NCBI GenBank assembly: GCA_035610365.1 | Contig: CM069432.1 | Location: 224,710,532 to 224,774,531, forward strand | Reading direction: 5' to 3' | Source of the DNA: Aquatica leii | Lineage: Eukaryota > Arthropoda > Insecta > Coleoptera > Lampyridae | DNA: 64,000 nucleotides | In this document: positions 1-11,860 of the stretch, piece by piece | How the letters are laid out: every line of letters begins with the position of its first letter | Position numbering within the stretch: the first letter of the stretch is position 1 | Translations under genes and position numbers: made by a program | The notes under the pieces: generated by a model | Database searches by the model: none | Seen by the model: the letters and a program-made list of their open reading frames with translations, nothing else | What the model was told of the DNA's origin: nothing

Positions 1-1396
1 ACTTAGAACACCTGAAAATATTATCCAACATTTACAATTAGTTTAGGAACGTTTTTGGGGATCACAGTTGTGTGAAAATTTAGTAAATTCTATGCAGCCT
101 AGATACAACTTTTTTATTGTTATTGTTTTTTATATGATAATATGTTTTTTTATTTAATTATATTATTAAAATAAACTACAACATGAACTGTAATTATAAA
201 CGTATGTTTATTTATTAACATATTATTAACGCAAAAGTGAGTAATACCTAAATAATAATCATTAAAATAAAAATATTATTAATGAATATGAAAATGTATG
301 ATACCCATTAATAAGTGAAAAATTTAACCGCTTAAACAAAAAAATAGAATGTGACTATATGAACAAAAATTTAAATAAATGTCATTATATTGGCACAAAT
401 ATTTATTCTTACACCAGAAAATTCTGTTTGATAGTATCATTTATATTTAAACGAAATTAAAGTATAAAAGTTTCACTTTATTTATAAATAATTTTGCACA
501 TACAGCAAAATATTAATAATACCTATGTAAAATTGTTTTTATAAAATCAGTATTTAGATTATTATTTACAATTTACCTTAATTTTATACGTTCAAAATTT
601 TACTATCAATAACTATGTATCTAAAATTATAGATAGAAATGTGTGTTTATTTATTCGCATAAAAATATAAATTCGGTCATAAAAGTAATACTATTTTCTT
701 ATGGTTTGAGAAATACATGTAAAATTTAGTAATGGTAATCTCTTTTTTATTTACAAGACAAAAGGACATAACCTCAAGGTATATTTACAAGTATAAATAC
801 TGGTAATACTATTAGAATGTGACTGAAAATGCGGTAATGTTCATTTTAAGGACATTTTCAATCTGTACATGCATACGTGTATTGTTTGAGTATTGAAAGT
901 AATTCATTTTTATCACTTCAAGTTGCGCACTTTAGGTGCATAATGCGTCGTTTTTTATAATGGGTAATTTGACTTTTAATTTTTCCGTATTTTCTGATCT
1001 AATTGATTTAACGTAAAAAAATGTATATTAGAAGACAAAACTAAAATGTAAAATCTGAAGATGGTATATTACGGATTTTTCTTAATTATAATAATTAATG
1101 CATATGAATTTACAAAAACACAAACAATGCAGCAACAAATGCAAATAAACCATAATTCAAATTTAATATGCGGTCGTGTTGACCCAACAAAACGTCTGGT
1201 TTGCACCGAAGCGCATTTGCATACTTAGCAAATAAAAAATCTTGATTTAAATCAAAAGCATTTAATTTAAAAAAATATTTACATTACAGCACGTGATCTT
1301 AAAATCGACAACAATTTCAATGTACTTATTAATTTGATACAGTTAATCAAAAACGTATATATTCTTGTTGTAAGAACAAATATGAGATAATCTCGT
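1..1396. other. AT-rich intergenic DNA, nothing recognised
   Basis: Very AT-rich sequence with frequent stops in all frames. I see no coding similarity, RNA gene or ordered repeat before the piggyBac terminus at 1397. Confidence 0.7.
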
Positions 1397-2275
1397 TTAA
1401 CCCTTTATAGGACACTGGTCAATCAACTAATTGATTACTTGGTGAGCGCATCTCACGTCTGAGCCGTGCTGACGACTATATGTGGAGCCAAATAAAGATA
1501 ATAAAACCTTTCGAGGGCTTATAGAGCTAAGAAACACATTTAGTTTTAAATAATTGCAATCTATGGATCCGGGTGACTTATTGGACATGATCAGGAAATT
1601 AACCCTGACTTAGGGGAAGACTCAGATGCTGAGGATAATATAAAGATAAATATTTCTCTACCAAGTACTAATTGAGGCAAAAGATTGTACGCCAATGTAG
1701 ACACTGAATCAGATTACGATAGCAATGACTCAATAAAGGACTTTGACTCTACACCAAAGAAAAATAGCAGTATTCCTCATCCGATAAAGAAGATGATGAC
1801 AAACCCCTTTGCAAATCTTTCACCACCTTCATCCAATAAAGCAACGAAAGACAATGATTTTGCTTCGAGCAAAAAATCATTATTTACTCACAATTTCGAC
1901 AAACTCACTGGCCCAAAAGTGGTAGTAGAAGATTCACCCATTGACATTTTTTTAACGCTCTTTGGGGAAGATTTTCTCGATCTAATTGTATCCGAATCAA
2001 ACCGATAAGTTTTACAAAAAGGAACATTTCTTGATTTGACCATAAAAGAGGTGAAGGCGTTTCTAAGCATTTTGATTATTATGGGTTTCTACTTTTTGCC
2101 GACCTCGCGTTTATATTGGTCATCCGATCAGAACTTTCATTTTTCAAAAATTTCTGATACAATGATATTGAAAAGATTTCTAAAAATTTTGCGCTATCTA
2201 CATCTTAGCAAAAATGAAAAGATGCTTTGTTACGGTCGAAATTTTCTTTACGTACGCCTATGTATTCCGACGTGA
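1397..2275 (+). mobile_element. piggyBac-like element, 5' portion
   Basis: The target tetranucleotide TTAA at 1397-1400 is followed at once by CCCTTTATAGG, the TTAA-CCC start typical of piggyBac termini. A piggyBac-type transposase remnant follows in the same orientation. No matching right terminus was found, so the element is truncated somewhere after about 2225. Confidence 0.7.
1588..2275 (+). pseudogene. piggyBac transposase, N-terminal part, broken
   Basis: Encodes an acidic, Ser/Asp-rich N-terminus followed by the start of the piggyBac transposase domain (DDE_Tnp_1_7). Seen: a PIDIFLTLFGEDFLDLIV block, then in a second frame a TIKEVKAFLSILIIMGFYFL block, LPTSRLYWSSD and MILKRFLKILRYLHLS. 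These match the conserved early block of the family, in which a cut-and-paste transposase recognises TTAA-flanked ends. Breaks are a stop near 1672, a stop near 2008 and a frame change near 2036. The catalytic aspartates lie further downstream in the family and are absent here, so the copy cannot encode an active enzyme. Confidence 0.8.
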
Positions 2276-3744
2276 AATGAGCTTACGGTTTGGACGCCCC
2301 CTACCGATCTTTTACGCGTGACTGTCATTTACGACGAATTCTTCAACTTGAAAACTGTATAAAATGGCCGGTGAATTGGCGATTGAAATCTTCTAAACTT
2401 ATCCACCGTAATGGGGACCAATTTATAAGTGTATTACGCTTATAATACATTTGAGTCGTCACCGGGTAAGATAATAACTGTCATTTATTAAAACTCTGTT
2501 CTAATTTCTCGTAATTTGATAGCCGTTTCGCCACGTGCGGGCGATTGTTCCTAGTCGTTAACTATTGATGAAGAATCAATTTCGGATAATAATTTAGTTG
2601 GATGAATATAATCTGAGGCATACGGCATATGGCAAAAATCTAATGTACCGAAGTTAACTAAAAATTGTCGAGATTCTACTCAGGCGGCAGATACCTGCGT
2701 AACCACCGTTTTCGTCGGGGTATAACAGCACACGACGACCGGGTTCGGCCTTGTGTATTTGTGTTAAATATAACTAATCATTTTGTAGATTTCACTTTCG
2801 TGAGGAATTAGTTTGACACGACTTGCTATTTCAGGGTGTTTACAGGATATCTTGCCGAGGAAAGTACTTTCTTCGCACAAGGGAAAGTTCCTGTGTTTGT
2901 GGTAAGTGATTTTATGTATCTTATTCGTTGTCAAAAAGGGTCACTCACGAAACTGTTGCTAATAATAATTCCGTAACGATTAACGTAAGAGTATTACCAT
3001 TTAGGTAATAAGTTTGCTTGCTCTGTGTTACGTCTGCTGTGTACTACCCATAATTATTAGGATAATTTAATGTTAATGCCATAATTGTTATCACTGTTTT
3101 ATTGTCAGTAATGCCATATTACTAATTTTTTTGTGGATTCCGCATATTGTATACAAACGATATTTACTACGAACTATGTTTCGCTACTTATTTCATTGTA
3201 CTTTATTGATGTGATGTGTGCTGCCGATACTACAGGCATTTAGGTAGAAAATTTGATGTACTCCTTAATCAAAGTGTACGCTAATTATTAATGCAAATCG
3301 TTACTCATTGTAGAATTTAAGGTTGGCGCATAAGCAAACTGTGATAGGTATTATTCTCTACCTGGAAAATATTAAAGCTCATATCTTCTATTATTATTCC
3401 AACGTTAAACCATTAAATCGATTATACTTGTTAAGCTTTCTTTTTATCTTCCCTGCTCCTGTGATTATAGTTACCTACTAATTACTTTTGGCTACTCGAA
3501 CAGCCGAGTATAAGGATTACGAACCTAACATCGTGTTACAAGTTTGGACCGTCTGTCTTGAGCGGGACAGAAGTGACTTTGGACAAGCTCTGGCGCCCTT
3601 AATTATATTTTCTATATTCTCTGTGAACCCCCCCTCTCACCGACTATTGTGAGTTGGCCGTGCAGGTTCGTAAAATACCAAAAGCTTGTAACAGCTTAAT
3701 AGAAAAGATTACAATTTCGACACACTTTATGCCAATTTACCACT
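2276..3744. other. Less AT-rich non-coding DNA, origin unresolved
   Basis: This interval is visibly richer in G+C than its surroundings, with no open frame of note. The composition resembles the LTR region at 7.0-8.3 kb, so it may be LTR or untranslated retroelement sequence, but I found no second copy in the window to prove it. Confidence 0.4.
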
Positions 3745-3779
3745 CTGAAGATGCAAGCTGCAATGTCTTGCGAAACGTC
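3745..3779 (+). ncRNA. Hammerhead-like motif, possible Penelope-like end
   Basis: CTGAAGA (3745-3751) fits the hammerhead core CUGANGA. It is followed by one extra base, a 5-bp stem (GCAAG with CTTGC) closing a 9-nt loop, then GAAACGTC (3772-3779). Penelope-like retroelements are known to carry minimal hammerheads in their terminal repeats. I do not see a convincing stem I outside the core here, so this may be a decayed copy or chance. Confidence 0.3.
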
Positions 3780-5342
3780 AATTTGTTTGGGTCCACGGAC
3801 GACAATAAAGCAAAGGCTAAGTTCTACTTTTTGTTTTGGCGCTCAAGGAGAGACTAAAATCAAGCTTAAAAAGTTTGTTTTTCTATTTTTGGGTGTTACT
3901 TGTTTCTCAATATAACTATGCATTCTAATATGATCAAATATTTTTACAATTGATTACTACAACTTTTTAATTAAATTAAATAACAATAATAAAAATTTTT
4001 ACTTAAACAAACGATTATTCTGTAAGTAAGTCGACAAAACAACTTATTGGTTAAATAAATATACTTAGTTAAAATTTAAAAATATTAATAAATGTATGAT
4101 TCTTATAGTTTAAGAGTTTTTTTTCTATTTATTTTATTTTATTAACTTTTATTTAGAAAAATCTAAAAATAGGTTGACTTTTTTATACCTGTAAACTATA
4201 TTCGCATTGGTTCATTAATATATTAAACAAATCTACACGTTAATAATTACGTAAATAAAAATTCTAAAAGTTTAAATTAAATCAAGTTATTTAAAAGCTG
4301 AATAACTAAACGGTTTTACTTGTTTTCACTTTTAACTTTGTACTGTAACTTTAGTTTACATGTGCATTTTCCGTATTTCAATATTTTGAGATGAGATTAA
4401 TATATAGATTTATGCAAGTTTACTCATAAAAGATGTTACAATTCATGTATCATTTTACTACTGTGACTTAGATTATTAATCGAATTTTTAAGAAATACCA
4501 AACAACTTTGTTCATTTTATGTAAAATTGAATGAACTGGCTAAACAATATTATAAAGCATCTGCTTTTGAATACATATACAAATTATTTTTAATAAATAA
4601 CATGTTAATTGTTTTAAAATGTTTAATTTTTAATATACAAGATGTTTTACAGTGACTGACCTATTAGACGTTTTAGGTTTTTAGTATATTTTCTTTAATA
4701 AATATATGTAATTGCAACTTATTCTCATTTTTAATTATACTAACAATAACTATTAACTTCATTAGGTACTACAGATACAATACTACATGTTTTCTGTTAT
4801 TTAAATTTTACTCTTTACTCAATGTAAATTTTAATAGCTTTTTTTATGTAGAATGTTTAAACTTCTTTAAATATTAACACTTCAATAAAAATTTAGTGCT
4901 CGTTACTCGATATTCTTTTGAATAATTTTTTTTGTTACTAGTTCTATACGCTTTCATTATTGTATAAAAGTATACATTAATTATTTATTAAAATATAAAA
5001 GTGAAGTTGCACTAGCTAATAATTAAGAATAAACATATTTACGTTTTCTGATAAATCTATAACAGTTTTAAATAGAAAAAAGGTTACAAAACTTTCTAGC
5101 ACGGACAATAGGTTTTATTTAATGCCATTTTAAGAAATTACATATAGTAAATTAAACAAACTAATTTAATTTTAAAAACATAAGTTGTCTGAAAGTCATT
5201 GATATTAGGCGAAAAAAGCTTTAGAGTGGCAAAATCAAAACTAGCAATCTACATGAAACTGTTTAAAGGTAATTATTACATTTAAACATACTTCTGATGA
5301 TTTAAACTTTTTTTAATTTTTTTAAAGGGAACTATACTGGGG
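3780..5342. other. AT-rich DNA, nothing recognised
   Basis: After a short open stretch ending at 3857, which I could not assign, the sequence is strongly AT-rich with no coding or repeat structure I can support. It ends where Gypsy-A coding begins abruptly at about 5343. Confidence 0.6.
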
Positions 5343-6839
5343 TCAATCGATAAATTTCGCCCTTACATCGAAGGTTCCGAATTCTCGGTAATTACTGATC
5401 ACCACAGCCTCGTGTGGCTAAATAATCTCAAAGATCCCCGCGGTCGTTTAAGTCGTTGGTCAGTGTCATTGCAAAAATATAATTTCACCATCATACATAG
5501 AAAAGGAAAAGAACATTCAGTTCCAGACTGCTTATCTCGTTCGGTCCCTATTATTGATTCCATTCAAGAAAATACTTTAACTGCTCATCAGGATAAATGG
5601 TACAATAAATTACTGAAATCAATAGATAAAAACCCAGCAAAATTTTCAAATTGGCGTATACATAATAATGAGATATACAAACACATTCCTTCAAAACATA
5701 AAAATCTCTCCGAACCCGAAATTGATTTTTGGAAAAAAGTAATTCCCAAGTTCGATAGGCAGAACATTATTTCTTCTGCACACGATTCACCCACGTCTGG
5801 TCATCTTGGAATATTCAAGACTTTTCACAAATTACGAAATCTTTTCTACTGGCCTAAAATGCACTCTGATGTAGCACGGTATATTAAAAATTGTAAAGTG
5901 TGTGCTACCCATAAATCAGAAAACAAAAGCCCCGCTGGTTTTATGGTAGGTAGGTCTAATGTAAGCAAGCCATGGGAATTAATTTCCGCCGATTTAGTAG
6001 GCCCTCTCCCTAAGTCCAAAGAAGGATTTATGTATATATTAGTTGTAGTGGATTATTTCTCTAAGTTTCCTTTGTTTTTCCCTCTCAGGAAAGCTACCGC
6101 TAACGCCGTAGCTAAATTAATTGAAGACAATGTTTTTTTACTTTTTGGTGTTCCATCCTCAATCATAGTTGATAATGGCGTTCAATTCAAATCTAGTTGT
6201 TTCACAAAGTTAATGTTTGATTATAAAGTCAAGATTCGGTATACCTCAAATTATCATCCGCAAGCCAATCCGGCGGAACGCGTCAACAAAGTACTTAAGA
6301 CTGCTTTATCTTGTTTTGTTGGGGGCAATCACCGTAATTGGAGCTCAGTTTTGCCTAAGGTAGCAGCGGCAATCCGGTCTTCTAAACATGAAGTTACAAA
6401 CCATTCCCCCTACTTCATAAACTTTGGCGCTGAAATGAATCTTGACGGTAGTACGTCGAAATTTGTAGATAATCTGGAAGATGAAGTTAAAGTTGATAGA
6501 CATTCAGTTAGTAGTAATCGGTCTACCGGATTTAAAGAGCTTTTTTCTGAAGTCCAAAACTTGTTAGCTAAAGCTTCGGCCAAGATGTCTTCGCGCTATA
6601 ATCTCAGACGTCGTGACACTCAATACATCGTAGGTCAACCAGTTTACAAAAAGAACTTCACCTTATCAGACGCTTCTAAATTTTACACCACAAAGCTCGC
6701 CCCTAAATATGTTGGCCCTTACTTTATTCATAAAAGACTAAACCCGTGAAACTACGAGTTAACAGATAGTCAGGGTACTATTAAGGGCGTTTGGAACGCT
6801 AAAGATTTAAAACCTTATGTGGATGAACATCCTAATTAA
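5343..6839 (+). pseudogene. Gypsy-A pol: RNase H tail and integrase
   Basis: 3' part of a Ty3/Gypsy polyprotein. Coding starts abruptly inside RNase H (IDKFRPYIEGSEF, then ITDHHSLVWL and DCLSRS), so protease and RT are lost. The integrase is nearly whole. Counting from the codon at 5412, the zinc-binding HHCC is H124, H131, C161, C164, and the catalytic triad is D194 (SADLVGP), D254 (IVDNG) and E289 (PAERVNK). It makes the cut and strand transfer for element cDNA. A TGA at 6747-6749 interrupts the C-terminal domain, and the same frame stays open to a TAA at 6837-6839 (VWNAKDLKPYVDEHP). The long intact frame indicates a fairly recent copy. Confidence 0.92.
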
Positions 6840-7006
6840 CAAATTTCTTTTCATTTAACCCCATCTTATATTAATATTAAGTTTAAGAGTCAATTAGAGT
6901 AGTTTAAGCTTGCTTCTCTTGTTTAATTTATTTAGCGTAGCATTTTATAAATATCAATTTTTCTGTTTTTTTTGTTTTGTAAGATAAGAAAAAAAAAACA
7001 TCTTTT

Positions 7007-7016
7007 GGTGGAGGGG
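7007..7016 (+). other. Polypurine tract of Gypsy-A
   Basis: TGGTGGAGGGG sits between the end of the integrase frame and the proposed LTR start at 7020, the expected place for the plus-strand primer of an LTR element. Confidence 0.6.
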
Positions 7017-7019
7017 ATA

Positions 7020-8269
7020 TGTAGCAATATTTAGGCGTATGGTGGGTTGCCTACGCTAGTTTTTAAAAATTTCCCCGCTCAAATTTCTTATCTATACGTT
7101 TTTTGGAAATAAGATTATTCTTTTAGAAAACGGAAAGGTTTTTCTTTTCCGGTATTTTTCATGGTCGTGGCGTGCACGTTAATGGCTTGATGAATTTATT
7201 ATAATTCCTATATATATTAGGATCATCCATTCGTGTATCCTATAAATATCGTTGTGGGTTATAGATAGTTTTATAAATCTTATAATTACCATCAACGTTT
7301 TCCGAATTATCGGGATTTATGACCATTTGTATTTGTATATACTTCCGATGTACATATTCGTTACCGATATTGACAAAGCTATAACATCTAGGTGAGTGTT
7401 TTTACATTTCTTATTCATAAGCTTACTCGTCAATGTACTCTCCTAGCTTTATCGTCTTAACCTTAACGAGCAGTGGGATTTCGGGATTTCCTCGCCAGAT
7501 ACTATCCAGAGGGAACCTCTAACGTTAATTGCCGTGGATGCACACTGCGGTGTATACCCCGTACGTCAACATCTATCCGTTGGTTTGTCCTGAGCCGCCA
7601 ACAGTAAACTTTGAGGACTAGAACCATGGTAGAACTTCTCACGTCGACATCGTAGTACTACTTGGGCAGATCCCATTCTCTCGGTTTGGTAAACCCTCAC
7701 CAATCATTTTATTTTTACCTAAACTATGCGTAATTTAGTTTTAAGATTTAAACAATTTATTTTGTAAGTTATTTATTCATTAATTTGTGTCATGCCACAC
7801 TTACGTATAAAAAAAAGGGGAGCTTCAGAAATTCACACCGATAATACACTTAATTACTGATTTAATTATTTGAGGTTAGTTGGTCACTTACAACTACTTT
7901 ATAAACTACAGGGTGCGTAATATATAAAACATCGTTTATACTAGCTAGTGTAAATCACAGAACCCGTAGATAACGCGTACGTATTGATATTTTTATATTG
8001 CAGGATCGCGTTGTTATTGATGGCCTTGTCGATGTTTAGCAAAGGCCTTCCGAACCTCCCTTGTTATTCTTGTGGTACTTGTATACTTGTTGAACCCCTT
8101 CTTTGTGTGTCGAATTTACATTTCAAAGCTGAACACATTAATTTTCTCGCATATGTAGCTCTTATAAATACACTTACAAAGCAAGCTTAATTGGTGGTTT
8201 TCTTTCGAGAGGTTTGTGTCGGAATAACCCTTCCATCGTAATCGGGTGGATTCGCAACTAGGAAAGATT
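7020..8269 (+). mobile_element. Probable 3' LTR region of Gypsy-A, end unresolved
   Basis: Starts with TGTAGCAATATT just after the polypurine tract and is less AT-rich than its surroundings. A second LTR copy is not present in the window, so the 3' boundary cannot be set. A TGGCGCC string at 8270-8276 resembles a tRNA primer-binding site and could mark the boundary with a following internal region, but the preceding bases do not end in CA. Treat the end as a guess. Confidence 0.45.
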
Positions 8270-8959
8270 TGGCGCCTAGGGATAAACATGATAAGTTTCT
8301 TCGGTTAAGGGAAAAGATTGCAGAGCCTTACCACGCCCGGAAATTATTACGTCTCTTCTTTTTCTTTTCTCCGAGAAGCTAGTCGGGAAACTCAACATCT
8401 CCTTCAGTTAAACATAATTTCTAATTGGCCACGATTTATAGCCGCTACAAGTTTTACAAAAGGCAACAAAAAATACTGTACATTACTTTCGTCAAAGATT
8501 TTATAGTATAACTTAGTTCTAAAAAAAATAATTATAAATTTATAATACCTTCTTATTATGTATGTCCAGAAAAAACTACATTCCATTCGAAAAATATCAA
8601 TATTTACATCCACACAAAATACGCAGCAAAAAGTAAATAATAAACACCGCAGTTGAATTGAATTATGAAATGTCAAATTCCTAACTAACTTCACTGTACG
8701 GATTAAACTTTTGATATCTTTCTGGAAAGTAATTTTAGGCTGGACATACTTAAATGATCGCAGTGTACGTTTATATAACATTTCGTATTTGACACTCCCA
8801 TATTAGGAGTAATTTATTACAATACTTGCTTGGAACTTATGTTGCATGCATCATCTTTGTATAATAATAGATACTCTAATTAACTTGTTAAATAAGATAC
8901 CATTACTTTTTTGCAATGATGATAACGGTATTAGTTATTGACAAAAACTATTGCTTACA
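8270..8959. other. Unassigned DNA after Gypsy-A
   Basis: Short open stretches exist on both strands here (8318-8506 on + and 8404-8781 on -) but neither has a motif I recognise. They overlap, so at most one could be real. Confidence 0.4.
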
Positions 8960-9641
8960 GTATGTTTTGTCTTATTCGTGTGCTTGTGAAAAAACAAAAA
9001 ATAATATCATTTTTCTACTAAATTTTCGCTTTCAAATTACCACAAAGAGTTTGTCAAAAAATGTTTTTGGTTTTTCAACTGCAGATCTTAACTTAACGTT
9101 TGTGAAGTCCAAACTTAAATCTTCAGCTGATACATTTTCGAATATAGCTATGACTGTTTCAAAAGATCAAGGCATCGCTACAATATCTTATTTTAAACTC
9201 CACTCCTACATTTCTTAGTTGTCTTATTTTTTTTATCAAAACCAAATAAGAATTCTTCCAAATCACCGCCTTCCTTCAACTTCATGTCCATTAACTTTTT
9301 TTGTAACATTAATTTCCCCGTAATACCTTTTTTTCATATCGCGCCCCTAAACTTTTCCATATGCTAAATGCAGTATCATGTCCTCGAATTATGTCAATAT
9401 GTACATCATCTAAACACTGTATTATTGTTAATTTACATAAATTATCTTTTTGCTTTGCCTTGTTACATTCGTTCTGACTTTCATAGTCGGATTCGTTAAG
9501 TTCTTGCATAATACACGTAATAACTTCCTTTTCCTCTAATAACGCATTCATTTTAAATTTCCACGTATGATAGTTATTAGCATTTAACAAATCAATATTA
9601 AAACCATTTTTGCAATATCTTGTCGCCATTTTTTTTTTCAA
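8960..9641 (-). pseudogene. Copia-type gag (capsid) remnant
   Basis: Copia-superfamily Gag read on the minus strand. The open part (9641-9309) has LLNANNYHTWKFKMNALLEE near its start and AFSIWKSLGARYEKK near its end, the pattern of the UBN2/Copia gag domain. It continues in pieces toward lower coordinates: LMDMKLKEGGDL, then AMP-stop-SFETVIAIFENVSAEDLSL and VEKPKTFFDKLF. Gag forms the intracellular particle that packages element RNA. Frame changes and stops break the copy, and no protease, integrase or LTR follows within the remnant. Confidence 0.75.
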
Positions 9642-11267
9642 AACTTCGTGTTTTCATAGAATTTTCAATTTTTCTCACAAAGTAACCTGTTATTTTCTTC
9701 TTCTACCTCTTTTCTTTATATATATCTTTAATTTGTATTTTAACTAAGAACAGTTTCCTTTATTGTACTTTTATTAATTTCTATATCCAAACATACATCT
9801 TACATTTCTCTTACTTTTAACACTGTTGCCAAACTTAACCTTTTTTACTACAATTTTAGCGCAAACTAAAACAAATATTCTATAACAATTAATAACTATT
9901 GTTGCAAATAATTATTTTCTGCAATATAAAATGTCAACTACATATATGCTGCGGCCTAAGGTGATTTCTTTGTAACTTCCCAACGGTGAACTTTAGGTGA
10001 TTTATTATTTTCAAGCAAACTTTTATTTACCTGTTTCTTTTTTTTTTTTTTGATTATAATTCGAAAACTACATTTTGGTATTCGGCTGATTATTTTACCG
10101 CTACTGCTTACATTCCTGTTCAATAATTGTAAAGTTGCCGTTGTTACTTTTTTTCCTGTAATCGTGGTTCTCTCGCAGCGAGAGACACGTAACATGAAAA
10201 AAGAACAATAATGTTCATAATAAGATTAAAAAAACTCTAATCCTAGGAATAACAATAGTGTTTTGAAAATGACGCAATATTCAATATTATATAATAATTT
10301 AATAAATTAAACCTAACATAATTTTTAATTTTTGAAATGACACCTTTAATGAAACTGAATTAACAATTTTCCGTCAAGGTTATGAATTTTAATGGTATTA
10401 CTAATATTTTCAGTATTTTTGCTGACTAATTGTCACTGGTTATGTTTATTTCTTTATACTTAGACTCGGTTCAAGTCAAAAAATTATTCTTGTTTCATTA
10501 TCTGTGCCTCTCAAAAAATGTAACGTCACTAACAGAATCTACAAATTTTTTGGAGTAATAATTCGACATTTTTTGTGTTTTTAATTTATTTTCTCCCGTA
10601 ATAGTAAATGATATACTTTTTTTGGTTTTAATGTGATAAATCTTTACCAGTAGAATTGATTTGATATCTTCAATATCTTCAAGTTTTAGTTAAATCAATT
10701 CGTGACTACGACACGCTCTGCTCATTTCTAAATTTATAACACCCTAAAAGATAGTTGATAAAATTTGAACTTTCTATTAAACCTCTGGACTTACTTTTAT
10801 CATTAAGCATTATTTGTAATCTAGAGCATCTTTTAAAAAATCTTGTATCGGTTCATTCGTTAAAACTCTTGATTTCCAACCTTTATATAGTCTTTTAAAA
10901 ACAGTTTTTATTTATACATTTTTTTAAATTTCTACACCATTCTTTATACTAAAAGTTGCTTTTACAATGAAATAGTGCGCATACAATGTTGACAATTTTA
11001 CGTTTATTGCCAAATCGACAAAATAAACCAGTAACACACTTTCTGAATAAACTAATTTTTTTGCACTTCTAGAACATTTTCTCCTAGTTACTACGTTTTT
11101 TTAAGACGGTATGTTTTATTTACTAGTTGTTAGGCGTAACTCTTTGGTAAGTGATTTATTTACTATTCTAGAACGGCAGTTACATGCCCAGTAACGTGAT
11201 AACGCTTGAAAAGCGAACTAGTTTTGACGTTTATTAAGATAATGTAATAAATTTAAGAAAACGTTCT
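9642..11267. other. AT-rich DNA, nothing recognised
   Basis: Could include the 5' leader of the Copia gag remnant just above 9641, but no LTR or primer-binding site can be shown. A small palindrome, CTCTCGCAGCGAGAG, lies near 10,171-10,186. A minus-strand open stretch at 9956-10195 is lysine-rich and unassigned. Confidence 0.5.
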
Positions 11268-11425
11268 TATCGTGCAAAATAGTATATTGTATAATTAGTA
11301 AGGAATGGTTGTCATTGCCAACGAGTATGAAAATTTGCAACCGAGCCGAAGGCGAGGTTGGCAATTCGTACGAGTTGGCAATACACATTCCTTACGAATT
11401 ATACACTATACTTTTTCTACGACTC
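11268..11425. mobile_element. Foldback (MITE-like) element
   Basis: Inverted arms of 27 bp at 11281-11307 and 11386-11412 match with two mismatches (they share TAAGGAATG and GTATAATT). Weaker complementarity extends outward to about 11268 and 11425. A second internal inverted pair around TTGCCAAC and GTTGGCAA brings the arms closer together. It has no coding capacity, and no clear target duplication was found, so the superfamily is unknown. Confidence 0.65.
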
Positions 11426-11648
11426 TATATTTAATTAGTAATCAAAGTTATACAGAATTTTACGAAAAAAATAACGCAGAAAATAAATAAACTAATTTAA
11501 AAATTTGTATTGGTAATACCTAAAATGACAATAAAAAAATTACGTCAAAACTTGCATTTATTTTATGTCAACTTGACAGCGTTTATACTATTAGTTATCT
11601 GTTACTTTTATTTTATTCTTGTTTTTTTACTCATCTCTAGTTAAAGAA

Positions 11649-11860
11649 ATGGTGAGTATAATTTACTTGCTTTAAAGGCATGCAATTTTAGTTAACTTCA
11701 AATCATTTAGTATTTGAATTTTTTTTAATACATTAATTTCAAGCATAACCTAATATGAATGAGCTAGAATAGTTTGAAACTTACTAATGATTCAATGACA
11801 AGATTTTGCTTTTGCAGCCAGTAAGTAAGAGACATCTATTCATGCGAAGCCTGAATCGTT
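11649..11860 (+). other. Candidate start codon and short intron of a host gene
   Basis: A pyrimidine-rich leader is followed by ATG (11649-11651) directly abutting a donor-like GTGAGTATAA. A branch-like TACTAATG near 11782 and a pyrimidine tract ending in TTTTGCAG (to 11817) complete a 166-bp intron. If spliced, the frame continues MPVSKRHLFMRS and stops after 15 codons, or exits again at an immediate GTAAGT. No protein family is recognised. It could be a non-coding host transcript or chance. Confidence 0.25.

Noticed and set aside
5588..5794. Minus-strand ORF inside Gypsy-A
   Set aside because: Antisense shadow of the integrase frame.
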